Source: Zunongwangia pacifica (GTDB lineage Bacteria; Bacteroidota; Bacteroidia; Flavobacteriales; Flavobacteriaceae). Taken from it: 55,110 bases of DNA. The notes beneath the pieces are model-generated. The model was not told the origin of the DNA. It searched no databases and worked only from the letters and a program-made list of their open reading frames with translations. Made by a program: the position numbers and the translations under genes. This document shows positions 38,799 to 49,200 of the stretch, one piece after another; the first letter of the stretch is position 1, and the number at the start of each line of letters is the position of its first letter. The stretch spans positions 1 to 55,110 of the forward strand of contig NZ_JAKHSK010000033.1 of the NCBI RefSeq assembly GCF_023499215.1, read 5' to 3'.

Positions 38799-39408
38799 AC
38801 GTTAAAAGTGCTTTAATGGTTTTTTGAATATGTTGTGTTAGCGTAGTAGTTACAAATTCATCGAAATTCTCTTCCTGGAAAAGTCCATGAGCTTTAGAAT
38901 ATATCTTTTTGTTGTAGTACAGGTTAAAATAGCTGCCTAAAATGGTAGGGATAATAAGCTCTATATTTACATTTTTACTAAAAACACCTTCTTTTTGCCC
39001 TGCTTCAATTAGTTTTTTGAATGTGTCTAAATTTTCCTGCTTTTCTCGAAGATAATTGGAGAAATCGATTTTAGGGTTTTCTCTGGAAAATTCAAAATGG
39101 ATCAGCTTTTGGATCCTTCGGCCATTATGGATACGTTTAATGATCACTTCAATTAAGGCATCAATCTTTTCCATGAAGGTGCCTCCTTGCTGTATTACCT
39201 TGTCTATTTCAATTCTAAAGCTCGAAATCCGGTAAGAGACCAAAGTTTCCAATAGCTTTTCTTTACTTCCGAAGTAATAAGAGATCATGGCAATATTAAT
39301 ACCGGCTTTTTTAGCGATCATTCTAACTGAAGTTCCATCAAAACCATTTTTAGAAAATAATTCTTCTGAAACTTTTAGAATATGTATTTGTTTTTCATTT
39401 AAATCCAT
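38788..39408 (-). CDS. TetR/AcrR-family repressor
   Basis: 206 residues. The N-terminal helix-turn-helix (about 5-50) reads ILKVSEELFSKNGFDGTSVRMIAKKAGINIAMISYYFGSKEKLL, the TetR signature. The C-terminal ligand domain is variable. It is the first gene of the efflux operon, sitting 25 bases from a candidate -7 element that is overlapped by a palindrome, so it very likely represses its own operon and is released by a drug or metabolite. Confidence 0.94.
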   Translation of the reverse strand: MDLNEKQIHILKVSEELFSKNGFDGTSVRMIAKKAGINIAMISYYFGSKEKLLETLVSYRISSFRIEIDKVIQQGGTFMEKIDALIEVIIKRIHNGRRIQKLIHFEFSRENPKIDFSNYLREKQENLDTFKKLIEAGQKEGVFSKNVNIELIIPTILGSYFNLYYNKKIYSKAHGLFQEENFDEFVTTTLTQHIQKTIKALLTYDE

Positions 39409-39433
39409 AAGCTGAATTACAAAAATTCGGTAA

Positions 39434-39474
39434 CAAATTTAAACAAATGTTTAAATCAAACGTTTGTTTAAATT
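39434..39474 (-). promoter_or_regulatory. Palindromic TetR operator overlapping a promoter
   Basis: Inverted repeat AAACAAATGTTT-N5-AAACGTTTGTTT (39441-39469), one mismatch per arm, extended by AATTT/AAATT on the outside. Read on the minus strand it overlaps TAAATTTG (39434-39441), a perfect -7 element 25 bases before the TetR start. The position suits autorepression. A TTG at the ideal -33 distance is not seen. Confidence 0.6.
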
Positions 39475-39512
39475 CATTTTAACATATAACGTTATAGATG
39501 TAAATGGGGGAG

Positions 39513-39947
39513 TTAAGATATTTTCTCCTCTTGAAGTTCTCTTATACGCTGAAAAGCTTCATGAAGTGAGCTCACCTGATAAATTTTACGTCGGTAAAAC
39601 ATGCGTTCGAAGATAAGGTTCATCATGCCTGAAGGATGGGGTGTGATGACTGAAAAACTTTTTAAAAAATAAAGATTATTAAAGAATTTTAACCAATCTT
39701 GGGAGACGGTATAATACTTGTTTATGCGGTTGGAGATATAATGAGGACGGCAGTCCTCACCCAAAATTCTTTTTGCATCGATAATTACTTTTTCTGCGCA
39801 TTCCCAGTCAAAAGTAATTCCTTCGTGTATTTCAGAAACCACAATATCTTCTAGGAAATAGAAAATTCCAAAATCATAATCGATAATCTCGATTACCTGA
39901 TCGACATATTTCGAATCTGAGAGTCTCATGGTATCAATTATATGCAC
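39513..39947 (-). CDS. Protein of unknown function
   Basis: 144 residues (a start at the second Met, residue 7, is also possible). It is cytosolic, with no signal peptide. The first half looks like alternating strands and helices (VIEIIDYDFGIFYFLEDIVVSEIHEG, AEKVIIDAKRILGED) and the end is helical (VSSLHEAFQRIRELQEE). That layout vaguely resembles small flavobacterial proteins with a STAS-like fold, but I recognise no specific family. It is a lone gene upstream of, but separated from, the TetR operon by its own 104-base gap. Confidence 0.6.
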   Translation of the reverse strand: MHIIDTMRLSDSKYVDQVIEIIDYDFGIFYFLEDIVVSEIHEGITFDWECAEKVIIDAKRILGEDCRPHYISNRINKYYTVSQDWLKFFNNLYFLKSFSVITPHPSGMMNLIFERMFYRRKIYQVSSLHEAFQRIRELQEEKIS

Positions 39948-40073
39948 CTTTAAATTACGATTTTTATTTGAATTGATGAAGTTAAAATTTAGTTTCTTTT
40001 GATGGAATAAAAAGCAAAAGGCCGGAAAAAATTCGCGGCCCTAAAAGCGTATAATTTATCAATACTTTCTTTT

Positions 40074-40793
40074 TTAGTTTTGTACTTTAAAGTTTATAGG
40101 AATGGTATAGCGAACAGGTACGGGCTTGCCTCGCTGTTTTCCAGGTTCCATTTTAGGTAAAAGTTGTATTACTCTTTTACCTTCTTCTTCAAGAAGTTTA
40201 TGAGGTCCTCTTGCCTGTACATTTTTAACTTCTCCGTTTTTATCTATTTCAAACATTACCATAACACGGTTTATACCGCTTAGGCCTAAATCTTCGCCTA
40301 TGCCGGTGTTGAATTTTTTACTGATAAAACGAGAGATTTTCTCACTCATACATGCTTTTCGCTCTTCATTGTCCTTTAAACTTTCGCAACCGGGAAATAA
40401 GGGGACATCCTCAATAAATTCAAATGGTACAGGGTCAACCGGTTCATCGTCAGGTACTTCAATAATATCATCTACATCAACAATATCATCCAGGCTGGTT
40501 TCCGTTGGTTCAATATTGTCTTCGGGATCGGGAGATTCATCGTCGATAAGTTCAATTACCGGAGGATCTTTAGGTTTTGCTGGTGGTAATTCCTCTTTTA
40601 CTTTTGTTATGGGTATCGCCTCCTCTTCAGGAATAGTAAAATCATCCCATGGTTCTGTTGTAGCCTGCTGGTGATCATACGTTTTTAAATTGATCATAAA
40701 ATAAGATAATAGTAAGACGACGATAAGTCCAATTTGTAAAAATAGAACGTTTTTTTTCCTAAGATCTGCCTTCGGGTTTTTCTTCGGTTTCAT
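40074..40793 (-). CDS. TonB-family energy transducer
   Basis: 239 residues. A basic N terminus with one membrane helix (about 17-35) is followed by a Pro/Glu/Asp-rich periplasmic stretch (about 45-120) and a TonB C-terminal domain (about 125-239; SGINRVMVMFEIDKNGEVKNVQARGPHKLLEEEGKRVIQLLPKMEPGKQRGKPVPVRYTIPINFKV in outline). It energises outer-membrane receptors with ExbB/ExbD elsewhere. No receptor gene is next to it. It is longer in the acidic linker than many TonB proteins and may serve a specific receptor set. Confidence 0.9.
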   Translation of the reverse strand: MKPKKNPKADLRKKNVLFLQIGLIVVLLLSYFMINLKTYDHQQATTEPWDDFTIPEEEAIPITKVKEELPPAKPKDPPVIELIDDESPDPEDNIEPTETSLDDIVDVDDIIEVPDDEPVDPVPFEFIEDVPLFPGCESLKDNEERKACMSEKISRFISKKFNTGIGEDLGLSGINRVMVMFEIDKNGEVKNVQARGPHKLLEEEGKRVIQLLPKMEPGKQRGKPVPVRYTIPINFKVQN

Positions 40794-41015
40794 AATAAAA
40801 GAATTTATGTTAATAAAAAAAGTTACAACTTGAACTTATCAGACGTGCTGATTATTAGGGTAGTGGGGATGTTAGCTCAAATCACAACAAGTGTGCCGAA
40901 GAATTGAGATTTTGAATTATAGATAAAATATACTTAGTGGAATATTAATATTTGATGATTGTAAGACCTGTTTTTCTTGAGAGCATAGAAAAATTCTTTT
41001 TTTCTAAGACATAAA

Positions 41016-41047
41016 AAAGCGACCGTCTTTCTAGGTACGGCCGCTTT
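41016..41047 (-). terminator. Terminator of the S41 peptidase gene
   Basis: Stem AAAGCGACCGT / ACGGCCGCTTT with one mismatch and a 10-base loop, followed on the minus strand by TTTTTTATG. It lies 24 bases past the protease stop. The other part of the 40794-41070 gap is AT-rich with no gene. Confidence 0.8.
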
Positions 41048-41070
41048 AAATAAGGATCAAATAAATAATC

Positions 41071-42552
41071 CTATTCCTTTATCATAGGTGTTTTATCAAT
41101 GTACATTTTTTGGTAAGTAGGCTTAAACATATCACTTTCTCCAATTTTTTCGAATTTTAAATGGTCTTTATTCTTCATCCTGGATTGCATTTGATTTCTA
41201 TTTAAAATTTCGTCGATAGCTCTTGCCAGATAAGGCTCCTCGGGATCACCTAAAACTCCCATATTTTCAAGGTCTTCAGTTATTATTATATCTGGTATAA
41301 GTCCATCTTTAAAATCTGTATATCCATCTTTATTGGCCATTTTCAAAACAAGAGGCTGCATGGCATAAGTATGATCTTCATTCCTATTTTTGTCGTTAAA
41401 AGTTGGGCTATCATATAGTGTTATTGATGCCTGAAATTTACCGGTAGTAGTCTTTCCAATATGAACAACATTTATATAGGGTGTTAAGCCGTTAATAATT
41501 AATTCACTTGCCGAAGCTGTGGCCTGGGTAGATAAAATATAAATTTCGTTGAGGTTTAAACTATTTATGCTTTGTCCATCACTTAATTCTGAATCAAATT
41601 CGTTTATAAGAAAATCTGGAGTATAGGTTTCGTAATATTCCTGGTAGTCTTTATTCCATTGTTCTTTGGCAAAAACCTGACCTTCAAATTGTCCTGTTAT
41701 CATACTGGCTAAATCTGTAGCTGTATTTACCGACCCTCCACCATTATATCTTAAATCTAAAACCAGATCGGTTACATTTTCACTTTTAAATTCACCAAAT
41801 GCGGCGTTTAGTTCTTCATCAAAATTAGCTATAAAGCTATTGTACATAAGGTAGCCTATTTTTCTACCCTCAATTTCAAAGACTTTGGTGATAAAAACAG
41901 GGTTCATGGTGTAGTAATCATCGGTAAGTGTTGCGGTCTCATCAGTTAAGTAGATCGCATTATTTTCAACATAACCAATATTAATAGTAAAAGAATCTTG
42001 TGTTAGTAGTTCATTGAAATTAGATAGTGTTAACTGTTCTCCATCAACTTCAGTAAATATATCACCTCGGGAAAGCCCGGCTTCTGCAGCAGAAGTTCCT
42101 GGTAAGATATATTGTATATAACCAAAGATGTTATTGCTACCTTTCAATAAACCTAAGCCAAACTGAATACCGGTAGCACCGCTAATGCCATCGAATTGAT
42201 TTTCAAGCTCCTCATAGTCGTCCACCAAATAACTAAATTCATCTTGATTGGAAAGTAGAGAATTAAAAAGTGACTCAGGGGAACTAAAATCGTTTAGGAA
42301 TTTCTTTTGTGCCTCGTCATCGTCGAAATAGTCATCAGCCAGTTCTGGTACATCGGCCTTATAGAGATAAATGTCATTAAGCCCTCGATATATGAAGCTT
42401 TTAACCTCAAAGTCAATTCGTTCTTCTTCGGTTAGTTCTTTTTCTTCTTCGGGTGCGGGATCAACCTCTTTTGGAGGATCATTATCTTCAGAGCATGCAT
42501 TGAAAGAAAATAAGCTTGCTAAGAATAATACTAGTAAAAAGTTCTTTTTCAT
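41071..42552 (-). CDS. S41-family C-terminal processing peptidase lipoprotein
   Basis: 493 residues. A lipoprotein signal ends at FSFNAC (lipobox, Cys about residue 20), so the protein is anchored in a membrane facing the periplasm or surface, followed by a Glu/Pro/Asp-rich linker. A PDZ-like segment (about 130-200, SAAEAGLSRGDIFTEVDGEQLT) precedes the S41 core: LVLDLRYNGGGSVNTA (about 265-280) and the catalytic region STQATASASELIINGL with the nucleophilic serine, then HIGKTTTGKFQASI, whose lysine fits the Ser-Lys dyad. Substrate unknown. It is a lone gene and lies upstream of, but opposite to, the RHS locus. Confidence 0.9.
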   Translation of the reverse strand: MKKNFLLVLFLASLFSFNACSEDNDPPKEVDPAPEEEKELTEEERIDFEVKSFIYRGLNDIYLYKADVPELADDYFDDDEAQKKFLNDFSSPESLFNSLLSNQDEFSYLVDDYEELENQFDGISGATGIQFGLGLLKGSNNIFGYIQYILPGTSAAEAGLSRGDIFTEVDGEQLTLSNFNELLTQDSFTINIGYVENNAIYLTDETATLTDDYYTMNPVFITKVFEIEGRKIGYLMYNSFIANFDEELNAAFGEFKSENVTDLVLDLRYNGGGSVNTATDLASMITGQFEGQVFAKEQWNKDYQEYYETYTPDFLINEFDSELSDGQSINSLNLNEIYILSTQATASASELIINGLTPYINVVHIGKTTTGKFQASITLYDSPTFNDKNRNEDHTYAMQPLVLKMANKDGYTDFKDGLIPDIIITEDLENMGVLGDPEEPYLARAIDEILNRNQMQSRMKNKDHLKFEKIGESDMFKPTYQKMYIDKTPMIKE

Positions 42553-42978
42553 AGGATATATTGTTATTTTATTATTTGATTATCAGTTATTATGCCAATT
42601 GGTTTTGTGAAATATACGTAGATATAGTTACGGTGGATTACTACAAGGTAGATTTTAACGTTAAAATTCTACATTATGTCATGAATATAAACCCCCCATT
42701 TTTTAAAATTAATTAGTACTCATAAAAGGTATTTAAGGTGACTATAAGTTGGTCACCCGATTGTCATTTTAATTTCGATTAGGAGCATTATTTTATGTAA
42801 TGCTTATTAAGTCATAAATGATATTATTAAAGTTTAAATTTGTTTAGTATGATTATATTTAAATTTTAACATAATATCACATCAAAACATTACTATTAGT
42901 AAGGTTTTGATGTGATGTAGTCAATAAATTAATATTTAATTTTAACTAGTTTATTTATAATTGTTAAAGTTTCTTTCA
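42553..42978. other. AT-rich region upstream of the RHS locus
   Basis: 426 bases without a gene. It holds a perfect -7 match TAAATTTG at 42835-42842 (plus strand, no good -33) and the long hairpin at 42876-42916, described separately. The base composition is very AT-rich. Confidence 0.5.
42876..42916 (+). repeat. Long inverted repeat in the RHS leader
   Basis: ATCACATCAAAACATTACT (42876-42894) and AGTAAGGTTTTGATGTGAT (42898-42916) are complementary over 18 of 19 positions, with a 3-base loop. It lies 62 bases upstream of the chosen start of the first RHS gene and downstream of a candidate -7 element. There is no T run, so it is not a typical terminator; it may be an operator or an mRNA structure. 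Confidence 0.7.
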
Positions 42979-45900
42979 ATGAGTATTATCAAAAAAACCT
43001 TAGCCTTTCTAATAGTAATTTTTTACTGTTTTGCACTTAGGGCACAAGAAGAAAATTCTATAGGTGCCCTACCTGAAATTGCCCCACCCTCTCCTACAGC
43101 CTATGAATTTACCAAATACGGTGATATTCCATTAGATGAGTCTACCGGCGTAGCGAACATTACTATTCCTCTTATAGAATATTCAGCAGGCTCTTTAAAT
43201 CTTCCTATAAGTTTGTCCTATGCTACTACAGGAGTTAAAGTAGATCAAATAGCTTCATGGGTAGGTATGGGATGGAACCTTAATGCTGGGGGGATAATAA
43301 CTCGATCGGTACGTGGAGTTGCAGATGAAATTGCAAATTCAAAAAATTTTCAATCACTTGATACCACCCAATCATGGTATACTTCCTCAAGATTGAATTA
43401 TTTATATTTTCTTCGAAGCGTTGTAGATGATGCAGATGCAATTGATTTTGAGCCAGATATTTATAATTTCAAATTTAATGGTATTTCTGGCTCATTCATT
43501 TTAGACGAGCAAAGTAATCCAATCTTATTAAAACAGGATCGAAGTTTAAAAGTTGAGTTACTTAATGGAGGTGATTTTAAGTTTATCACTGCTGATGGTA
43601 CCGAGTATGTTTTTGATGTTAAAGAAACTACTCAACCTCAAAATAGCTGTACAACCGGTAATTTAGAGCCTACGGTTACAAGTGCTTGGTACCTTTCAAA
43701 AATTACCGCATTGAGTGGAGATGAAATAACTTTTAGCTATAATACACAGAGTATGTTCTATGCATCCGGTTTTAATCAAACATATACAGCTCCTTATTAT
43801 TATACGGGAGGGTCCCAAGATTGTACCGCTCCTACTACTGTAGAAAATAATTGCGAGCTTTATAGTTCTGTATCCTCAAAAAAAATAAGTTCAATTTCGA
43901 ATAATCGAAATTCGAAAACGATTGTTTTTAACACTACGTCAAGAGGGGATATTGAAAATACATCGGTTAAATTATCAGGCATTCAATATAAAAATGGTTC
44001 GGTTATAATAAAGGACTATAATTTTTATTACGATCTTATTACAAGTACAAAAAGTTCAACAAACCCCTATTTAAATAATAGTATTTATAAAAAGAGAATA
44101 TTCTTGAATAGGGTAGAAGATAATACGGGTAGTGAAAGTAAGACTCACCGATTTTATTATAACGCTCCAACAGAATTGCCACCACGTTTTTCATTTGCAC
44201 AAGACCTCTTAGGTTTTAATAATGGGGAATATAACAACCAAAGTTTATACCCAGATTATGTAGGGAATTTATATTCTATTTCTTATACGGAAGCAGAGCG
44301 CTCTGGAAATTTCACGTATACCAAAAACGGTATTTTGGAAAAAGTGGAATATCCCACTGGAGGATATACTGAAATTGAATACGAACCTAATAGTGTAATC
44401 ACGAGTGAATCTGCCTATGTTTATGACGGGTTTAATATTTCAGTTTCCACTACTGGAAGCGAATATAATGAACATAGTATTTCTCCGCAAATGGGGTCAA
44501 CACTTGAACTTAATGGAGAGGTGAATATCATTGATGGCTCTGATGCAGTTCATGATAGGGTCTTTTTAAAAGTCTATAATGAGACTACTTCTTCTTATAT
44601 ATTAAATGAAAATGTAGCCGCAGGATCTTTTAATTATAATGTTAATATGAATGCAGAAAACACCTATAAAATATCTTTAGATCTTTCTCCTGTATTATTA
44701 GATGATGTTGAAGCTAATGTAAGTGGAAGCTATATTTCAGACAATATTACTCAATCTGTTACTAGTAATTCTGGTATTAGAGTGAAAAAACTCACAGATG
44801 TAGCTGGGGCATCTTCAATTCCTATAGTTAAAAGATTCTATTATAATGATATGGCACATTATGATCAGGAGATATTTCCATTATTTGGTTCTGTGAATTT
44901 ATATGAAATTCAAGAAAAAAGACTGGCATGTGGTGATTACTATGAAGAGTTCACAATAACATCTGGAAACTGGAACCATTTTTATTACTTTAATAATAAT
45001 ATTGGATTCTATGATCAGGTAACCATTAGCTATGGAGGGGATAATTTTCAAAATGGAGGTATTGAAAAAACATTTTTAGCCTCGTATGATGGTTCAAAAA
45101 CTACTTTTCAAACAGAGGTGATTCCAAATGGTCCATTGTCCAACGTATCTCCGTACAAAGGAGAATTAATAAAAGAAATTAGCTTCAAATCCAATAATGG
45201 AACTTTTGAAAAGCTTAAGGAAACGATCTATAACTATGATACTACCAGAGTTGAGCAAATAGATGCCTACCTCGGTAGAAATAAAAGCCCTGCTTTTGTT
45301 TGCCCTGCTGGAGATAATAATTTAACTACGATGGCTGAAGGTACAAAGGATTATGAGATGAATCATTATTATGTGCTAAGCGAAAAGAGAAATCTGGTAG
45401 GAAAAATAGAAAAGTCATATTTTGGAGCGGGGGATGTTATAAGTACGGTAGAGTATGAATATAACGGAATTAATCATGATTTACCAACTAAGATTACAAC
45501 CTATCAGAGCGATGATTCCAAAATTACATCTCAGCAAATATGGTATCCAAAAGATATAACTAGCACTACTTCGTTGGGTTTTAATACCCTGAGTTCTCAA
45601 GACAAAGCCGTGATTGATAACATGGTTCTTAATAATGTGGTTAGTGGGCCAATACAGAAACAAAAACAGGTGAAGTTAGGAAGTTCTATTTTATCCAATG
45701 AAGTTGAACGCTACCTCTTTCTAAATAATTCAGGCCAATTTTTACCAAAGAGCGTCCAAGTTTTAAAAGGAACTTATAATAGTTCTTCTAATGCGTTACA
45801 AAACCTATTAACTTATCATGAATATGATAACTATGGGAATCTTATGGAAGTGGCTAAGGAAGGGGGAGCCCATGTGTTATATTTATGGGGATATGATCGT

Positions 45901-46203
45901 CAATTCCCAATAGCAAAGATTGAAAATACTTCAAAAACAATTCTTCAAAATATCTTAGGTACGTTAACTGATGTAGATGAGACAGATCTTTCAGCGATTA
46001 ATAATCTTCGAAATAATACTTCCTTTAAAGAATCGATGATCACTACCTATGACTACGATCCATCTGTTGGAATAGTGAGTTTAATAGATCCAGCTGGCTT
46101 AGAGATAAGTTTTTTTTATGATTCCAATGGTCGTTTAAAAATGATTAAGGATGATGAAGGAAATATTATAGAAGAATACAATTACCATTATAAAGGGGAA
46201 TAA
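42979..46203 (+). CDS. Secreted YD/RHS-repeat protein (upstream partner)
   Basis: 1074 residues from the ATG at 42979 (an open TTG start six codons earlier is less likely). Signal peptide: SIIKKTLAFLIVIFYCFALRAQ. The N-terminal region resembles SpvB/Tc-toxin-like and RHS shell proteins (IPLIEYSAGSLNLPISLSYATTGVKVDQIASWVGMGW near 50-90). YD-type repeats follow to the end (YEYNGINHDLPTKI, YHEYDNYGNLMEV, LWGYDRQFPIAKI, FFYDSNGRLKMIKDDEGN). It has no toxin tip of its own. It is followed after 20 bases by the RHS toxin gene; together they probably form one large secreted shell. Paired large YD proteins of this sort are common in Bacteroidota. Confidence 0.85.
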   Translation: MSIIKKTLAFLIVIFYCFALRAQEENSIGALPEIAPPSPTAYEFTKYGDIPLDESTGVANITIPLIEYSAGSLNLPISLSYATTGVKVDQIASWVGMGWNLNAGGIITRSVRGVADEIANSKNFQSLDTTQSWYTSSRLNYLYFLRSVVDDADAIDFEPDIYNFKFNGISGSFILDEQSNPILLKQDRSLKVELLNGGDFKFITADGTEYVFDVKETTQPQNSCTTGNLEPTVTSAWYLSKITALSGDEITFSYNTQSMFYASGFNQTYTAPYYYTGGSQDCTAPTTVENNCELYSSVSSKKISSISNNRNSKTIVFNTTSRGDIENTSVKLSGIQYKNGSVIIKDYNFYYDLITSTKSSTNPYLNNSIYKKRIFLNRVEDNTGSESKTHRFYYNAPTELPPRFSFAQDLLGFNNGEYNNQSLYPDYVGNLYSISYTEAERSGNFTYTKNGILEKVEYPTGGYTEIEYEPNSVITSESAYVYDGFNISVSTTGSEYNEHSISPQMGSTLELNGEVNIIDGSDAVHDRVFLKVYNETTSSYILNENVAAGSFNYNVNMNAENTYKISLDLSPVLLDDVEANVSGSYISDNITQSVTSNSGIRVKKLTDVAGASSIPIVKRFYYNDMAHYDQEIFPLFGSVNLYEIQEKRLACGDYYEEFTITSGNWNHFYYFNNNIGFYDQVTISYGGDNFQNGGIEKTFLASYDGSKTTFQTEVIPNGPLSNVSPYKGELIKEISFKSNNGTFEKLKETIYNYDTTRVEQIDAYLGRNKSPAFVCPAGDNNLTTMAEGTKDYEMNHYYVLSEKRNLVGKIEKSYFGAGDVISTVEYEYNGINHDLPTKITTYQSDDSKITSQQIWYPKDITSTTSLGFNTLSSQDKAVIDNMVLNNVVSGPIQKQKQVKLGSSILSNEVERYLFLNNSGQFLPKSVQVLKGTYNSSSNALQNLLTYHEYDNYGNLMEVAKEGGAHVLYLWGYDRQFPIAKIENTSKTILQNILGTLTDVDETDLSAINNLRNNTSFKESMITTYDYDPSVGIVSLIDPAGLEISFFYDSNGRLKMIKDDEGNIIEEYNYHYKGE

Positions 46204-46223
46204 TTCCAAAATCTTTTAAGATA

Positions 46224-49200
46224 ATGAAAACTAAAATACTTTTATGGGGGATATCCCTACTTGTTTATATGTTTGTTAATCAGAGTTTTGGTCAGGTAGT
46301 CGAGAAAGATTCTGTCTCAGCATCTGAAGCTGTTATACAAATACAATCAGCGCAGGCTGTACAACCACCTCCGGGAGGTGGGGGTGGAGGAACGACTTAT
46401 CCCTGGAATCGGGATAGGGATAATGATGGATACGGAGATCCAAATGATCAGGTAATGAGTGAAACCAAACCAGCGGGTTATGTTGCCAATGCTTCCGATT
46501 GTAATGACAATGATTCATCAATCCACCCAGGAGCTACAGAAATAGCAGATGGTAAAGATAATGATTGTGATGGTTTAATAGATGAAGGTGTTCCTTCAGC
46601 TTTGAGTAATGAGGACTTTGAGAACAATCTAGGGGATTGGCAACAAGCTACTAATGATGATATAGATTGGACGCGCCTTTCTGGAAGCACGCCCTCATCA
46701 AATACAGGGCCTGCTAGCGCGATATCAGGGAGTTATTATTTATATCTTGAAGCAACAAGTAATACAAGTAAAAGAGGGATCATAAGTAGTCCTTTTTATA
46801 CGATTCCGCAAGGTTATGAAATGCGGTTCAATTATCACATGTATGGAGCTGATATGGGAAGTTTAACTGTTGAAATTAGTTCAAATGGAACAAGTTGGGC
46901 TTTATTATGGTCAAAGTCAGGTGATCAAGGTAATGCATGGCGTGAAGCTATTATTGATTTGTCCTCCTATGGAGGGAACACAAGATATATCCGTTTTAAT
47001 GGACTTACCGGATCTAATTATCGAAGTGATATTGCGATCGATAATATAGTGTTTGCAAGTGCTACCAGTGGTGGCGGAGCTGTTGATTTTAGTGATGAAA
47101 ATTATGTGTATACGAGAACTTATCGCCAAGCACATACTACGTCATTGGATCAAAGTCAGTTAACCCCTTCTAAAGCAACAGAATCGATTACCTATTTTGA
47201 TGGACTTGGTCGTCCTATGCAACAAATAGGAATAAAGCAAGGAGGAGCAGGTTATAATGACATTATTAGCCATATTGGCTATGATGCTAGTGGCCGTCAA
47301 GATAAAGACTATCTGCCTTATATTGAAGATGCAGGCGAATCAGGTGCCTATCGAGGTGATGTGAGGTCAGAAACAAAACAATATTATAAAACGAATTTTG
47401 CTCCAGATTTTTCGGCATCAACATCTTATTCAGATGCAAATCCATATAGCGAAAAGGTATATGAGCCTTCTCCGCTTAATAGGATCATCGAACAAGGTGC
47501 TCCTGGAGATGATTGGAAAATTGGTTCAGGAAATACGGTACGTACAGATTATGCTAGTAATGAAACAAATGAGGTACGTTTATATAGGGTAACATTGAGT
47601 AGTAGTTATGTACCCAGTTTATCGACTCCTGGCTATTACTCAGCAGGCGCACTATATAAGACCGTGGTTAAAGATGAGAACTGGAGCAGTGGGAATTTGC
47701 ATACTACCGAGGAGTTTAAGGACAAACAGGGACGGGTGGTGCTTAGGCGTACCTATGGCCCTGCGGATAAGAACATGGATGGTGATGCCACGGACTCTGG
47801 GGAGTCAGAGGCTGTTCATGACACTTATTATATTTATGATGATTATGGGAATTTATCCTATGTACTTCCTCCAAAATCAGAGGCAACAGTTAACCAGCCT
47901 TCTTCCGGGGAACTCGCCGGGCTTTGTTATCAGTACCGCTATGATAAGCGCAACCGCCTTATTGAAAAACGGCTTCCCGGTAAGGACGTTGAATATATGG
48001 TCTATAATAACCTTGACCAGTTAGCCATGAGTCAGGCCTCGGATATGCGCTCAGAGAACTCTGGAAAAGAAAAGGATGAATGGTTGTTTACTAAATATGA
48101 TGCCTTTGGGCGTATAGTTTATACTGGTAAAATAGATAACGATGGGGAGCGATCTTCCATGGAAGGGATCTTTTCTGGGGCTGCCTATCATTATGAAAAA
48201 CGCCAGGGAGCTACTAATGTAGGCGGAAAAACGATCTATTATAGCAACCAGGCCAAACCCAGTGGTATCAATGAATTGTATACGGTAAACTATTACGACA
48301 ATTACGATTATAACCCTTCTTTGAGTTTACCCTCAAGCAGCCAGGGACAAACGATAGTTCAGGGGGGTAGTAAAGTCCAGGGACTGGCCACCGGGAGCCT
48401 CACCCGTGTACTGAATACCAATCACTGGATCGAGGTGATCAATGGCTACGATGCCAAAGGGCGCCTAATCTATACCAAAGAACAGAACCCATACCTGGGC
48501 ACTACCCAAACTACTGAGCATTTGCTGGATGCCTTTACCGGGGAAGTGGAAAAGACAAAAACCACCCACGTCAAGACCGGTACGGGAGCCATTACCATTA
48601 CGGTAGAAGATTTCTATCAATACGACGATCTGGGAAGGATGACCTTACATACCCAAAAGGTCAATGGCGGCAATGAAGAACGGATTGCTGCAAATACCTA
48701 TGATGAATTGGGGCAATTGAAAAGCAAGGAAGTGGGCAACCGTAAAGGCTATACCGCCCTTCAAGAAGTGGACTATGCCTATAATGTACGGGGCTGGTTG
48801 AAAGGTATCAATAATATTGGCAGTACCAGCAAGCTATTCAATATGTCCCTGTATTACCATGACGGGAACAGTACCGATCTTTACAATGGGAATATCAGCG
48901 AGGTACGCTGGCGTACCAAGAACACCGACAATGCCCAAAAGAGCTATAAGTACTACTATGATGCCCTCAACAGGATTACCAAAGCCTATGGGGGGACCGG
49001 CAGTGGTGATAATGGCGATAAGTTTAACCTGGGATCCTCTTCCATTCCAACGACCTATGATCTCAATGGGAATATCACCCATTTGTTCCGTAGGGGCGCT
49101 ATCGTGGCCAGTCCCAGCCTGTCAAACAACAACCATTTTGGGAGCATGGATAATTTGATCTATAAGTACCAGGGCACCTCGAACAAGCTGCAACGTATCG

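Noticed and set aside
42553-42960. Small gene in the gap before the RHS locus
   Set aside because: All frames are short and AT-driven; no start with supporting signals.
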